A stretch of 64,000 nucleotides of DNA, taken from positions 3,189,501-3,253,500 of the forward strand of contig NZ_CP076853.1 in assembly GCF_018987265.1 (NCBI RefSeq), written 5' to 3'. Below the pieces are notes generated by a model, which made no database searches, had not been told where the DNA came from, and worked only from the letters and a program-made list of their open reading frames with translations. Numbering within the stretch: position 1 is the first letter of the stretch; every line of letters starts with the position of its first letter. The stretch is from Rhizobium sp. WYJ-E13 (lineage in GTDB: Bacteria; Pseudomonadota; Alphaproteobacteria; Rhizobiales; Rhizobiaceae). Below are positions 17,183-26,416 of this stretch, in pieces. The translations under genes were made by a program, and so were the position numbers.

Positions 17183-17692
17183 ATGCAAAACACGATTCGC
17201 ATCATCGGTATCGATCCCGGCCTTCGCCGCACCGGATGGGGCATCATCGATACGCTCGGCAATTCTCTGCGCTTCGTTGCCTCGGGAACAGTCACTTCGG
17301 ATGGCGACATGGACCTCGCTTCCCGCCTTTGCCAGCTGCATGACGGCCTTGCCGATGTGGTCCATTCCTACCAGCCGGATGAGGCCGCCGTCGAACAGAC
17401 CTTCGTCAACAAGGATGCGGTGGCCACCCTGAAGCTCGGCCAGGCTCGCGGCATCGCCATGCTGGTGCCGGCCCGCGCCGGCCTCCCGGTGTCTGAATAT
17501 GCGCCGAACGCCGTGAAGAAAACTGTCATCGGCGTCGGCCACGGCGATAAGCAGCAAATTCATATGATGCTGAAAATTCTGATGCCAAAGGCGGAGTTCA
17601 AGGGCAACGACGCCGCCGACGCCCTGGCGATCGCCATCTGCCACGCCCATCACCGCGGCGGAAACAAGATGCGACAGGCACTCGCCGGCTGA
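17183..17692 (+). CDS. ruvC: Crossover junction endodeoxyribonuclease RuvC
   Basis: 169 aa, full length. Holliday junction resolvase; catalytic acidic residues are visible at Asp11 ([13 protein letters not shown]), Glu71 (EQTF), Asp143 and Asp146 ([15 protein letters not shown]). It acts with RuvAB in recombinational repair. The usual next gene, ruvA, is 725 bp downstream because a toxin-antitoxin pair lies between. The 248 bp upstream, shared with the divergent chemoreceptor gene, hold no further gene. Confidence 0.97.
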   Translation: MQNTIRIIGIDPGLRRTGWGIIDTLGNSLRFVASGTVTSDGDMDLASRLCQLHDGLADVVHSYQPDEAAVEQTFVNKDAVATLKLGQARGIAMLVPARAGLPVSEYAPNAVKKTVIGVGHGDKQQIHMMLKILMPKAEFKGNDAADALAIAICHAHHRGGNKMRQALAG

Positions 17693-17747
17693 TTTGTTCT
17701 TGACTTGTTCCGGGCCGACAGCTAGGTATTACCGCAGAGGTATTACC

Positions 17748-18008
17748 ATGCGCGTGACCGAAAAAGGCCAGGTGACCATCCCTAAGGAAATCCGCGACAG
17801 ACTTGGAATCGTCCCGGGATCTGAGGTGGAGTTTATCGCGAAAGACGATGCAGCCCTTTTGGTGAAGGTCAACGAAAACAGCTTACAGATTCGCAACTTC
17901 GAGGAATGGGCTGCCAGCGTAGAGGGACTGCTGGACCTCGATGGCATGACGACGGATGAATATATGGAATGGCTAAGAGGTCCGCGTGAAGATCTCGACC
18001 GTCATTGA
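17748..18008 (+). CDS. AbrB/MazE-type antitoxin (VapB-like)
   Basis: 86 aa from ATG 17748, with AGAGG nearby. The N-terminal swapped-hairpin AbrB DNA-binding motif is clear: MRVTEKGQVTIPKEIRDRLGIVPGSEVEFI (residues 1-30). The C-terminal tail (about 48-86, EEWAASVEGLLDLDGMTTDEYMEWLRG) is the part that would bind and block the toxin. The end overlaps the toxin gene by 23 bp, the standard layout of a type II pair. Such antitoxins normally repress their own promoter; the short region 17693-17747 would hold it. Confidence 0.9.
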   Translation: MRVTEKGQVTIPKEIRDRLGIVPGSEVEFIAKDDAALLVKVNENSLQIRNFEEWAASVEGLLDLDGMTTDEYMEWLRGPREDLDRH

Positions 18009-18405
18009 CACGAATATTCTCATCGACATTTTGGGACCGCAAAGCTCATTTCGCCATTGGTCGCTTGACGCGCTGAAACGTTGCGCCTCTGAGGGAAATC
18101 TGGTGCTGACCCCGGTCGTCTGGGCTGAGCTCGGCGCCGCACCGCTGACAGAGGAGAAGCTTCTGCTTGCCTTTGCCTGGCTTAATCTTGAACGAGAGAA
18201 CTTGCCTTTCGAGGCAGCCTTCCGTGCAGGGCAAGCTCATCGTCACTATCGGACTGCGGGTGGCCAGCGGGAACGGACGCTTCCCGATTTTTTGGTTGCT
18301 GCCCACGCGGAATGGCATCGGCACCGCCTGCTGACCCGTGATGCGTCCCGCTACCGCTCCTATTTCCCTTCGCTCGATATTATTTCACCTGAAACTCATC
18401 CCTGA
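17986..18405 (+). CDS. PIN-domain ribonuclease toxin (VapC-like)
   Basis: 139 aa with a GTG start at 17986 inside the antitoxin gene. PIN-domain acidic residues are visible: Asp8 (STVIDTNILIDIL), Glu48 (VVWAELG), Asp101 (TLPDFLVAAHA) and Asp119 (LLTRDASRY). VapC-type toxins cut tRNA or rRNA when the antitoxin is lost. It ends 12 bp before ruvA, so ruvA and ruvB may now be transcribed from the toxin-antitoxin promoter as well as from ruvC. Confidence 0.9.
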   Translation: MKISTVIDTNILIDILGPQSSFRHWSLDALKRCASEGNLVLTPVVWAELGAAPLTEEKLLLAFAWLNLERENLPFEAAFRAGQAHRHYRTAGGQRERTLPDFLVAAHAEWHRHRLLTRDASRYRSYFPSLDIISPETHP

Positions 18406-18417
18406 CGGAACAAGATC

Positions 18418-19032
18418 ATGATCGGCAAGCTGAAAGGCACCATAGACGAGATCGGTGACGATTATGTGCTCGTGGATGTGCATGGCGTCTGCTACGTCGC
18501 CTATTGTTCGTCGCGCACGCTCTCGAAGCTCGGTTCCGTGGGAGAAGCCTGTGTGCTCTTCATCGAAACTTATGTGCGTGAGGACCAGCTCAAGCTCTTC
18601 GGTTTCCAGACGCAGCTCGAACGCGAATGGTTCAACCTGCTGCAGAGCGTGCAGGGCGTCGGCGCGAAAGTGGCGCTTGCCGTCCTTTCGACCCTGACCC
18701 CTCCCGAACTTGCCAATGCAATCGCCCTCCAGGACAAGACCGCCGTCTCACGCGCCCAGGGGGTCGGCCCCAAGGTCGCGATCCGCATCGTCACCGAACT
18801 TAAGAACAAGGCGCCTGCCTTTGCCGGCGAGGCGATCAATATCGGCCTCAAACAGGAGATTGGCGAAGGTGTAGCTCCAGCTCCCGTGGCTGACGCCGTC
18901 TCGGCCTTGACCAATCTCGGCTATTCGCGAGACCAGGCTGCCAACGCGGTTGCCGCTGCCATGAAGACGGCCGGCGAGGACGCAGACAGCGCCAAGCTGA
19001 TCCGTCTCGGCCTGCGGGAACTTTCGCGTTGA
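18418..19032 (+). CDS. ruvA: Holliday junction branch migration protein RuvA
   Basis: 204 aa. The N-terminal OB fold ([26 protein letters not shown]), the central helix-hairpin-helix motifs [20 protein letters not shown] and [17 protein letters not shown] (about 76-128) and the C-terminal RuvB-contact domain (about 158-204, [20 protein letters not shown]) are all present. RuvA tetramers bind four-way junctions and load RuvB. The start lies 12 bp past the toxin stop. Confidence 0.96.
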   Translation: MIGKLKGTIDEIGDDYVLVDVHGVCYVAYCSSRTLSKLGSVGEACVLFIETYVREDQLKLFGFQTQLEREWFNLLQSVQGVGAKVALAVLSTLTPPELANAIALQDKTAVSRAQGVGPKVAIRIVTELKNKAPAFAGEAINIGLKQEIGEGVAPAPVADAVSALTNLGYSRDQAANAVAAAMKTAGEDADSAKLIRLGLRELSR

Positions 19033-19102
19033 TGCCACGGCAGGGTGTCAATGGCTGCCGCTTGGTGTATGGACTTGAGCAAGCTTTGAACGGAAATGCC
19101 TG

Positions 19103-20140
19103 ATGACGGATGCCCGCCTGATAACGCCTGAAAAGCGTGGCGAAGACCTGGATACCACCCTGCGCCCACAGTCTCTGGACGAATTCACCGGCCAGGCGGA
19201 GGCGCGCGCCAACCTCAAGATCTTCATCGAAGCCGCCAAGAACCGCGGTGAAGCGCTGGACCATGTTCTCTTCGTCGGTCCGCCGGGCCTCGGCAAGACG
19301 ACGCTGGCGCAGATCATGGCGAAGGAACTCGGCGTCAATTTCCGTTCCACCTCAGGCCCCGTCATTGCGAAGGCCGGAGATCTGGCCGCGTTGCTGACCA
19401 ATCTCGAAGAGCGTGACGTTCTCTTCATCGACGAAATCCACCGCCTCAACCCGGCGGTCGAGGAAATCCTCTATCCGGCGATGGAAGACTTCCAACTCGA
19501 CCTCATCATCGGCGAAGGCCCGGCCGCCCGCTCGGTAAAGATCGACCTGTCGAAATTCACGCTCGTTGCCGCCACCACCCGCCTCGGCCTGCTGACCACG
19601 CCGCTGCGCGACCGTTTCGGCATTCCGGTGCGCCTCTCCTTCTATACGGTGGAGGAACTGGAGCTGATCGTTCGCCGCGGCGCCCGCCTGATGGGCCTTG
19701 GCATGACCGATGACGGCGCCCGCGAGATTGCGCGGCGCGCCCGCGGCACGCCGCGTATCGCCGGCCGCCTGCTGCGCCGCGTGCGCGACTTCGCCGAAGT
19801 CGCAAAGGCCGAAGCCGTCACCCGCGAGATCGCCGATGAGGCGCTGACCCGCCTGCTGGTCGACAATGTCGGCCTCGACCAGCTCGACAAGCGCTACCTC
19901 AACATGATCGCAGTCAATTTCGGCGGCGGCCCGGTCGGCATCGAAACCATTGCCGCCGGCCTCTCCGAGCCACGCGACGCGATCGAGGACATTATCGAGC
20001 CTTACATGATCCAGCAGGGCTTCATCCAGCGTACCCCGCGTGGCCGCGTTCTGACCGCAATCGCATGGAAACATCTTGGCATGCAGCCGCCGAAGGATAT
20101 GGAGGCTGCGCAGTTCGGGCTGTTCCGGGAGGACGATTGA
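19103..20140 (+). CDS. ruvB: Holliday junction ATP-dependent DNA helicase RuvB
   Basis: 345 aa AAA+ motor for branch migration. Walker A is GPPGLGKTT (residues 59-67), Walker B is LFIDEIHRL with Asp110/Glu111, and sensor 2/arginine motif is [12 protein letters not shown] (about 214-225). A C-terminal winged helix follows (about 257-330, ending [17 protein letters not shown]). It starts 70 bp after ruvA. The next gene begins immediately at the ruvB stop. In related rhizobia the ruv operon is followed by genes leading toward sqd/ybgC/tol; here it is not. Confidence 0.97.
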   Translation: MTDARLITPEKRGEDLDTTLRPQSLDEFTGQAEARANLKIFIEAAKNRGEALDHVLFVGPPGLGKTTLAQIMAKELGVNFRSTSGPVIAKAGDLAALLTNLEERDVLFIDEIHRLNPAVEEILYPAMEDFQLDLIIGEGPAARSVKIDLSKFTLVAATTRLGLLTTPLRDRFGIPVRLSFYTVEELELIVRRGARLMGLGMTDDGAREIARRARGTPRIAGRLLRRVRDFAEVAKAEAVTREIADEALTRLLVDNVGLDQLDKRYLNMIAVNFGGGPVGIETIAAGLSEPRDAIEDIIEPYMIQQGFIQRTPRGRVLTAIAWKHLGMQPPKDMEAAQFGLFREDD

Positions 20141-21043
20141 TTGATCAGCCGGCGCGGCTTTCTTAAACTCATGGGCGGCAGCTTTGCAGGCCTCATGGCA
20201 CTCGGCGGATATGCCTTCGCCTATGAACCGCTGGCCCGGCTGGCAATTTCCCGCTACAGGCTGACCCCGCCGGGATGGACTCCCGGCCTGAAGCTGCGCC
20301 TTGTCACACTGGCCGATTTCCATGCCTGCGAACCCTGGATGTCCAAAGACCGCATCGCTTCGATCTGTGCCCGCGCCAACGAGCTGGAAGGTGATATCAC
20401 ACTCCTGCTCGGCGACTACGCGGCCGGCATGAACATGGTGACGCGCTATGTCCATTCCAGTGAATGGTCGAAGGCGCTGGCAACGCTCAAGGCCCCGCTC
20501 GGCGTTCATGCGATCATGGGCAACCATGATTGGTGGGAAGACAGAACCGCACAGATGAATGGTGGAGGCGACACCTTCGGACACAGAGCTTTGACTGAAG
20601 CGGGTATCTCCGTCTACAGCAATCGCGCCATCCGGCTGGAAAAGGACGGACATGGCTTTTGGCTGGCAGGTCTGGAGGACCAGCTGGCGCTCCTGCCGGG
20701 GAGGAAATGGGGCCGCAGCCGAATGCAGGGTCTCGATGATCTCGACGGAACGCTCGCGCAGGTTTCCGACGACGCGCCCGTTGTCTTGCTTGCCCACGAG
20801 CCCGATATTTTTCCGCGCGTGCCCGAACGTGTGTCGCTCACTCTTTCCGGCCATACGCATGGCGGACAGATCCGTCTTCTCGGTTATTCGCCGATCGTGC
20901 CTTCGCGTTATGGCGATCGCTATGCCTATGGCCATATTGTAGAAAACGGTCGGAACGTCATCGTTTCCGGCGGGCTCGGCTGCTCCATCGCGCCCGTGCG
21001 CTTCGGCATTCCGCCGGAGATAGTGGTTATCGACCTCGGATAA
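20141..21043 (+). CDS. Tat-exported metallophosphoesterase (YaeI-like)
   Basis: 300 aa. The start is a TTG at 20141 directly after the ruvB TGA, with GGGAGGA at 20127-20133 inside the ruvB end; this start gives a twin-arginine signal (ISRRGFLKLMGGSFAGLMALGGYAFA, residues 2-27), so export of the folded, metal-loaded enzyme is likely. Calcineurin-fold motifs: LADFHACEPW (about 58-67), LLGDYAAG (about 88-95), GNHDWW (about 127-132) and LSGHTHGGQIRLLGYSP (about 237-253). Relatives act on UDP-diacylglucosamine or similar phosphoesters, but the substrate is open. It is likely cotranscribed with ruvB. Confidence 0.88.
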   Translation: MISRRGFLKLMGGSFAGLMALGGYAFAYEPLARLAISRYRLTPPGWTPGLKLRLVTLADFHACEPWMSKDRIASICARANELEGDITLLLGDYAAGMNMVTRYVHSSEWSKALATLKAPLGVHAIMGNHDWWEDRTAQMNGGGDTFGHRALTEAGISVYSNRAIRLEKDGHGFWLAGLEDQLALLPGRKWGRSRMQGLDDLDGTLAQVSDDAPVVLLAHEPDIFPRVPERVSLTLSGHTHGGQIRLLGYSPIVPSRYGDRYAYGHIVENGRNVIVSGGLGCSIAPVRFGIPPEIVVIDLG

Positions 21044-21047
21044 TATC

Positions 21048-21560
21048 ATGCCCAAGAGAACTGTCGTTCGCCTCAATGCAGGCAGCCAGCGCTTCAACTA
21101 CCGCATTGCCGGACTCGGCTTTCGCGACGGGCATGTGCTTGTCCATCGCGCCGTTCACGAACCTTTCTGGACGTTTCCCGGCGGCCGTGCCGAGATCGGC
21201 GAAACCTCCGAGGAAACGCTGAAGCGGGAGATGATGGAAGAGCTGGGCGTCGAGGTCACAGTCAGCCGTCTGCTCTGGACCGTCGAGAATTTCTTCCGTT
21301 ACGAGGGGCGCGACTGGCACGAACTCGGCTTCTACTATCTCATGGAAATACCCCAGGATTTCCCCTTCCGCACGCAAGAGATCATTCACCGGGTGGAGGA
21401 TGGCAACAACCATCTGGAATTCAAATGGGTGCCCGCGACATTTCAGGCTCTGACGGCACTCGATATTCCGCCCTATTTCCTTGCCGGTGAGATCGAAAAC
21501 CTGCCCACCTCACCTCGCCACCTGGTATGGCGCGACGGCGATCTCGACGACAAGGATTAA
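21048..21560 (+). CDS. Nudix hydrolase
   Basis: 170 aa. The full Nudix box Gx5Ex7REUxEExGU is at residues 46-68 (GRAEIGETSEETLKREMMEELGV), so the Mg2+-binding glutamates are intact. The family hydrolyses nucleoside diphosphates linked to another moiety; the substrate cannot be told from sequence. The gene starts 4 bp after the phosphoesterase gene and likely belongs to the same transcript. Confidence 0.93.
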   Translation: MPKRTVVRLNAGSQRFNYRIAGLGFRDGHVLVHRAVHEPFWTFPGGRAEIGETSEETLKREMMEELGVEVTVSRLLWTVENFFRYEGRDWHELGFYYLMEIPQDFPFRTQEIIHRVEDGNNHLEFKWVPATFQALTALDIPPYFLAGEIENLPTSPRHLVWRDGDLDDKD

Positions 21561-21668
21561 AGCTATTCCAGCAAAAGTGTGAAGCAGTTTTTGCGTCCGG
21601 AATTGCTTGAAAACAAAGAGATGGAGCATTTTCGCCTTTCGTAGGAAAGGCTCTGAGGAGAAGACGCA

Positions 21669-22232
21669 ATGCCGAGTTTCGATCCCTGCCGCATGTTCCG
21701 GAAGCTCGCCTATAACAACGCCTTGGCGAACAACCGGCTTCTTGCCGCCTGCGCGACCCTCAAACCGGGTGAATTCGAAGCCACGCGCACAAGCTTTTTT
21801 CCGTCGATCAAATCGACGTTGAACCACATCCTCACGGTCGACTGGTTCTATGTCGATGGCCTCGAAGGCGGCACCCTCGGCCTTCGCGCCTTCGACGTCG
21901 AAGAGCCCTTCGATGACCTGCCATCGCTCTCCGTGGAGCAAGCGAAGGTCGATCAGCGCCTTGTTGCCATCTGCGAAGTGCTGACGCCAGAGAAGCTTGT
22001 CTCCATCATGAAGCTTCAGCGAAACGGCCGCGTCCAGCGGGAGCGCATGGAGGATGTGTTGAGCCACCTCTTCCAGCATCAGACTCACCATCGCGGGCAG
22101 GTGCATGCCATGCTCTCGGGCAGCAGCGTCGCTCCGCCGCAACTCGACGAATTCATCGTCGATGACGATGCGAGGTTCCGGGGCGGCGAGATCGCCGCTC
22201 TCGGCTGGAGCGAGGCGATGCTGATGCGCTAA
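21669..22232 (+). CDS. DinB-family metal-binding four-helix protein
   Basis: 187 aa, preceded by GAGGAG. DinB/YfiT-like fold: N-terminal helix FRKLAYNNALANNRLLAAC (about 10-28), LNHILTVDWFYVDGL with the first metal His (about 51-65), and HLFQHQTHHRGQVHAML (about 135-151) carrying the other two metal-binding histidines. Family members act as thiol-dependent transferases or stress proteins; the function here is unknown. Its stop overlaps that of the convergent acvB gene by 4 bp (22229-22232). Confidence 0.88.
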   Translation: MPSFDPCRMFRKLAYNNALANNRLLAACATLKPGEFEATRTSFFPSIKSTLNHILTVDWFYVDGLEGGTLGLRAFDVEEPFDDLPSLSVEQAKVDQRLVAICEVLTPEKLVSIMKLQRNGRVQRERMEDVLSHLFQHQTHHRGQVHAMLSGSSVAPPQLDEFIVDDDARFRGGEIAALGWSEAMLMR

Positions 22233-23611
22233 CCCTTGAGGCGCGCCTTCAGGCCATCGATGATCGTCTTGGTCAAAAGATCATAATTCTCGTCGAAGTG
22301 ATGATCGCCCGGCAGTTCGATGACCTCGCCGCCGAGATCCTTGACGGCGGGGCAGGCCACATCGTCATCATCGTCCTTACCGTATATGCACTGGACGAGC
22401 TTCGGATCGGCACCCTTGAGATCCTTGACGGGATCGCCGCCGGCACCTTCAGTCTTCTGGCCGAGCCAGCCCATGACGGAGATGACGTAATCGACCTGAT
22501 GCGACATCGACAGAAGCGAAATCTGCGCCACCGCCGTCTTGTCGGCCGGTTTCAGTAGCTGATAGGTGGCTGGCAGGATATCCGCGCCGAAAGAGTAGCC
22601 GATCAGCAGGACATGTTTCACCTTCCACTGCTTGCGGTAAAACTCGATGATGCGCGAAAGATCGTCGGCCGTTTCCTGCGGCTTCCGCTCCGTCCAGAAA
22701 TAGCGCAACGAGTCGATGCCGACGACCGGAATGCCTTCCTTCTGCAGCATGCCGCCCACTTCCTTATCGATGTCGCGCCAGCCACCGTCGCCGGAATAGA
22801 TCACCGCCATCGTATCGAGGTTCGGCATGGTGTCGAGAACGGCAAGCGGCAGGCCGAGCGGATTGTCGAAGGCGCCCGAAGCCGTCACCAGGTCGTCAAG
22901 TGTGTCGGCAAATACGGTCTGCGCATCATCGGACGATTCGCGGATTTCAATCGCATCGTGGACCTTCTTCAGATTCTCGACATGAGTGCGGCCATCCTTG
23001 TCCGCCTTGGGCGTGAAAGTAGCGATAACAGGGTCCGGAAGAGTGCCGTCGGTAAGCCCATAGACGCTGCGATCGCCGACCACCTGTCTTGCTGCGGGCG
23101 TGCAAAGCACCTTGGCAAGCGGAATACCTGCACGCGGATCGACGGCGAATGTCTGGCCTATCGTCGCATCAGGCGTCTGCGCGGCAATGGCCAAAGCCAG
23201 AGCGCCGCCCTCGCCGATGCCGGCAATGATAGGCAGGTGATAGGGGCTGTTGCCGGCGGCGCGCTGCACCTGCTGGCTCAGCGATTCAATATCGGAAACC
23301 GTATAGATGCAGCCGTCGTTGAGGCTGACGTCGTAGCGATTGAGCGCTTCCATATAGGACGGAAAGTCGACGCCGATGACGACGGAGCCCTGCGAAACCA
23401 GGCGGTCAGCCTCGGTCTTTTCGTAGTCACCCCAGCCGGCCGCATCGGAAATCAGGAAGACGGCACCCTTCACTTCGCCCTGCGGCAGGAAGATGTGCGG
23501 CGAAGGGATCAGGCCCGTTTCGAAACTCTGGGTGGTTTCATCGGCAGCATAGGCCGGCGCGGCCGCGAGAATGCTGACGCATGCAGCAGCAAACAATATG
23601 TTTTTCATCAT
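22229..23611 (-). CDS. acvB: AcvB/VirJ-family periplasmic protein (AtvA-like)
   Basis: 460 aa with a signal peptide (residues 1-22, ...APAYA). The N-terminal half is an alpha/beta-hydrolase-like domain (GVDFPSYMEALNRYD near 76-90; AGIGEGGALALAIAAQTP near 129-146). The C-terminal half is the VirJ domain with nucleophile motif LLIGYSFGADILP (Ser about 345) and a late GDHHFDENYDLL (about 435-446). AcvB in Agrobacterium is reported to hydrolyse lysyl-phosphatidylglycerol, and the Rhizobium tropici counterpart AtvA supports acid tolerance. The start overlaps the mprF stop by 4 bp, so synthesis and turnover of the same lipid are encoded together. Confidence 0.9.
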   Translation of the reverse strand: MMKNILFAAACVSILAAAPAYAADETTQSFETGLIPSPHIFLPQGEVKGAVFLISDAAGWGDYEKTEADRLVSQGSVVIGVDFPSYMEALNRYDVSLNDGCIYTVSDIESLSQQVQRAAGNSPYHLPIIAGIGEGGALALAIAAQTPDATIGQTFAVDPRAGIPLAKVLCTPAARQVVGDRSVYGLTDGTLPDPVIATFTPKADKDGRTHVENLKKVHDAIEIRESSDDAQTVFADTLDDLVTASGAFDNPLGLPLAVLDTMPNLDTMAVIYSGDGGWRDIDKEVGGMLQKEGIPVVGIDSLRYFWTERKPQETADDLSRIIEFYRKQWKVKHVLLIGYSFGADILPATYQLLKPADKTAVAQISLLSMSHQVDYVISVMGWLGQKTEGAGGDPVKDLKGADPKLVQCIYGKDDDDDVACPAVKDLGGEVIELPGDHHFDENYDLLTKTIIDGLKARLKG

Positions 23612-26214
23612 TTTCTCACTACCCCTTTCAATCCGCCCCCAATCAGAAATGTCGCATCCATCAATGCGATCATCGGATTGCCTCCTCCGGAAACCGCAAG
23701 ATAGCGCGGTTGCCAGTGCGGATGAAACTTGGATTTGAAGGCACGAAGCCCCTTGAAGTTGTAGAAGCGCTCGCCGTGTTCGAAGACGGTCCCGCCGATA
23801 CGATCCCAGACGGGCGCCACCTCGCGTTTCGACATGCCGGAGAGGGGCGCCATGCCGAGGTTGAAATGCTTAAAGCCCTGGGCGCGCAGATATTCCATGA
23901 TCTGCACGAACAGGAAGTCCATCGCCCCCTTCGGCGCGTCGGGCGAGAAACGCATGAGGTCGATCGTCCCCTCCTCTTTCGCCGCGGTGACGAGGATATT
24001 GGCAAAGGCGACGATCCGGCCGTCTTTCTTGAGAACGCCGACCGGCTGCGACGTCACATAGTCCGGATCGAAGGCGCCGAGTGAGAAGCCCTTCTCCTTG
24101 GCGTTGTGATGCTCGAGCCAGGCGTTGGAAACGGCGGAGAGCTCGCCGATGATTTCAGGGATATCGGCGGGTTCGACAACGGCGAATTCCAAACCGTCGC
24201 GCTGCGCGCGGCTTGCGGTCTGACGCAGGTTCGCCCATTTGCCGCCCTTCATCTCGAAGGTGCGCAGATCGGCCACCGCCAGTTCGCCGAGCTTGAAAGC
24301 GCGCAGGCCAGCATCGGCGCAGTGCGAAAGCAGCGCCGGCGAAATCTGGTAGAAGACTGCGCGGCAGCCTGCGGCGCGCGCCGCTTCCACGAAACGCCAG
24401 ACCAGCTCCTGCACGGCATGATGCTCGCCGATCGGATCGAACAGCGCGATCCACGACCGGCCCTGCCGGCCATACATGATGAAGGCGTCGCCCTTTTCCG
24501 AGAACATGATGGACTTATCCCCCATGCGCACGAGATTGGCGTCCGCACTGTCCTGTTTCTCGACGATCTCTACCGCACGGCGGACCGCCTCCTCATTCGG
24601 CGGCTCCGGCTTGAAGGTCGCCGGCCTCAGCAGGCTGAAAATGGCGATCGCCGAGGAAATGATGGTGATGCCGAGTACAGCACGCAGGCCGCGCGGCGCT
24701 TCCGCCGCGAATTCAAACTGCCACCAGAGTTGGTTGCTGTATTCCACGTCGCGATAGACGAAGAGCAGGATGACAACCGCACCGACGATGATCACGGCAA
24801 TCGCCATCAGCCAGGATGCCGTCATCGCCTGGTTGAGAAGCGAAGCATGACGGGTAAAGAGCCGGCGGCTGACGAACAGGCCGAAGACCAGAAAGGCAAG
24901 GAAGGCTGCCTCGACAAGGGCGATCGCCTTCAGCAGCGAGAGCGTCAGGGCAGCGACGGCGGAAAACACCGCCACCCACCAGGCACCATCAAGCCGCTGG
25001 CCCAGTCCGCGAGCGGCAACGACCAGCGCAAGTCCGAGCAGACTGGAGAGGAAATGCGCGCCTTCCACCATCGGCAGCGGCAGATAGTTGGAGAGGAATT
25101 CGAGGTTCTGATCGGGCGTCGGCGTCACGCTCGAAAAGATCAGCATGACCCCCAGGAGCAGCGTCAGCGCCGAAAGAAGCTGCGGCATCAGCCGCCCGCC
25201 GATGCGCCGCACGCTGGACGCGGCCGGATGATCCACGAAGCGGCGTAGCTCGGTCGCCGAAACCGCGAGGATGGCAATCAGCAGCGGCAAGACGTGATAG
25301 ATTAGGCGATAGAGAACCAGCGAGCCGAGAACGGCATCGATATTCACCGCGCTGCCGAGCGAAGCGATGATGACTGTCTCAAAAACGCCGAGGCCCGCCG
25401 GCACATGGCTCAGCACGCCAAGCCCGACGGCAATCGCATAAACCGCCAGGAACACCGGCCAGCCGATCGCCGTCTGCGGCAGGAGCACGTAAAGCACCGT
25501 GGCGGAGGCTGCGATATCGAAGGCAGTCACCAGGAACTGACGCGACCAGGTGCGCGAATCCGGCAGGCGAAGTGCGATCGACCCGATTTCGATCACCCGG
25601 CCCTCGCGGCCGAGCACCATGAGAGAACCGAGAATCGCCAGGATGACAGCCGCGATGATACGAAGCCACAGGCTGCTGACACTGATCAGCGGCGCGATCT
25701 CATCGGCGATGATGAGAAGCGCGATCGCCGCCACAGCAGCAAGGCCAAGGCCGAAGGACAGCGTCACGAAGGCGATGACGCGGCCAATATCTTCAGGCGA
25801 AAGTCCGAGCCGGGTATAGGCGCGGTAACGGATCGCCCCACCCGACAGCGCGCCGAAACCGGCAGTGTTGCCGACCGCATAGGCGCTGAAGGCCGTGAGC
25901 GCGACATGCGGAAAAGGCAGCCGCTTGCCGATATAATCGATGGCGTTGAGATCGTAGAAGACGAGTGCCAGAAAGCTCAGCGCGGTAAAGAACAGGGCGA
26001 GCAGGATCGAACTCAGCCGGGTTTCCGCCAGGGCCTCGACGACGTCGTCATAGCGCACTTCATCTGTCAGCTGCATGATCGCGTAGCCGACAAGGCAAAA
26101 AATGACGAGCGTGGCAAGAGCCGTCAGCGGAGTGCGATAGCGCCGGAAAACTGCGCCAAAGGAAAAGCCCTCTTCAGTCTCTGAATTCTCTTCCAACTTG
26201 CCGTGACCCGACAT
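23608..26214 (-). CDS. mprF: Bifunctional lysylphosphatidylglycerol flippase/synthetase MprF (LpiA)
   Basis: 868 aa from ATG 26214 (MSGHGKLEENS), which has AGGTACGAG just upstream; an earlier ATG at 26283 adds 23 residues. About 14 membrane segments occupy residues 30-515, starting with the flippase domain (VALTAFSAYAVGNTAGFGALSGGAIRYRAYTRLGL near 104-138). The cytoplasmic C-terminal DUF2156 synthase domain (about 540-860) transfers lysine from Lys-tRNA to phosphatidylglycerol. In Rhizobium tropici this gene, lpiA, is induced by low pH and sits before atvA; the same arrangement is seen here. The 202 bp upstream show no other gene. Confidence 0.94.
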   Translation of the reverse strand: MSGHGKLEENSETEEGFSFGAVFRRYRTPLTALATLVIFCLVGYAIMQLTDEVRYDDVVEALAETRLSSILLALFFTALSFLALVFYDLNAIDYIGKRLPFPHVALTAFSAYAVGNTAGFGALSGGAIRYRAYTRLGLSPEDIGRVIAFVTLSFGLGLAAVAAIALLIIADEIAPLISVSSLWLRIIAAVILAILGSLMVLGREGRVIEIGSIALRLPDSRTWSRQFLVTAFDIAASATVLYVLLPQTAIGWPVFLAVYAIAVGLGVLSHVPAGLGVFETVIIASLGSAVNIDAVLGSLVLYRLIYHVLPLLIAILAVSATELRRFVDHPAASSVRRIGGRLMPQLLSALTLLLGVMLIFSSVTPTPDQNLEFLSNYLPLPMVEGAHFLSSLLGLALVVAARGLGQRLDGAWWVAVFSAVAALTLSLLKAIALVEAAFLAFLVFGLFVSRRLFTRHASLLNQAMTASWLMAIAVIIVGAVVILLFVYRDVEYSNQLWWQFEFAAEAPRGLRAVLGITIISSAIAIFSLLRPATFKPEPPNEEAVRRAVEIVEKQDSADANLVRMGDKSIMFSEKGDAFIMYGRQGRSWIALFDPIGEHHAVQELVWRFVEAARAAGCRAVFYQISPALLSHCADAGLRAFKLGELAVADLRTFEMKGGKWANLRQTASRAQRDGLEFAVVEPADIPEIIGELSAVSNAWLEHHNAKEKGFSLGAFDPDYVTSQPVGVLKKDGRIVAFANILVTAAKEEGTIDLMRFSPDAPKGAMDFLFVQIMEYLRAQGFKHFNLGMAPLSGMSKREVAPVWDRIGGTVFEHGERFYNFKGLRAFKSKFHPHWQPRYLAVSGGGNPMIALMDATFLIGGGLKGVVRK

Positions 26215-26416
26215 CTCGTACCTGCTGCAATTGCCAATCTGGCGGGAATCTCTTTTGAGAGACGTAACATAAGCAACATGCAAGCTCTATGAACCATGTT
26301 GCGGCTACCCACACCCGCGCACTTGCCGCCTCCTTCATCCTCAATTGGGGCAAATTTGCGCAGTGCACAGGCTTGATCGCATTGCAATTTCGTAAGCTTC
26401 GCCTTGCATTTGAAGA

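Noticed and set aside
19352..21097. 581-codon minus-strand frame opposite ruvB and the phosphoesterase gene
   Set aside because: Crosses two well-supported plus-strand genes and shows no domain pattern.
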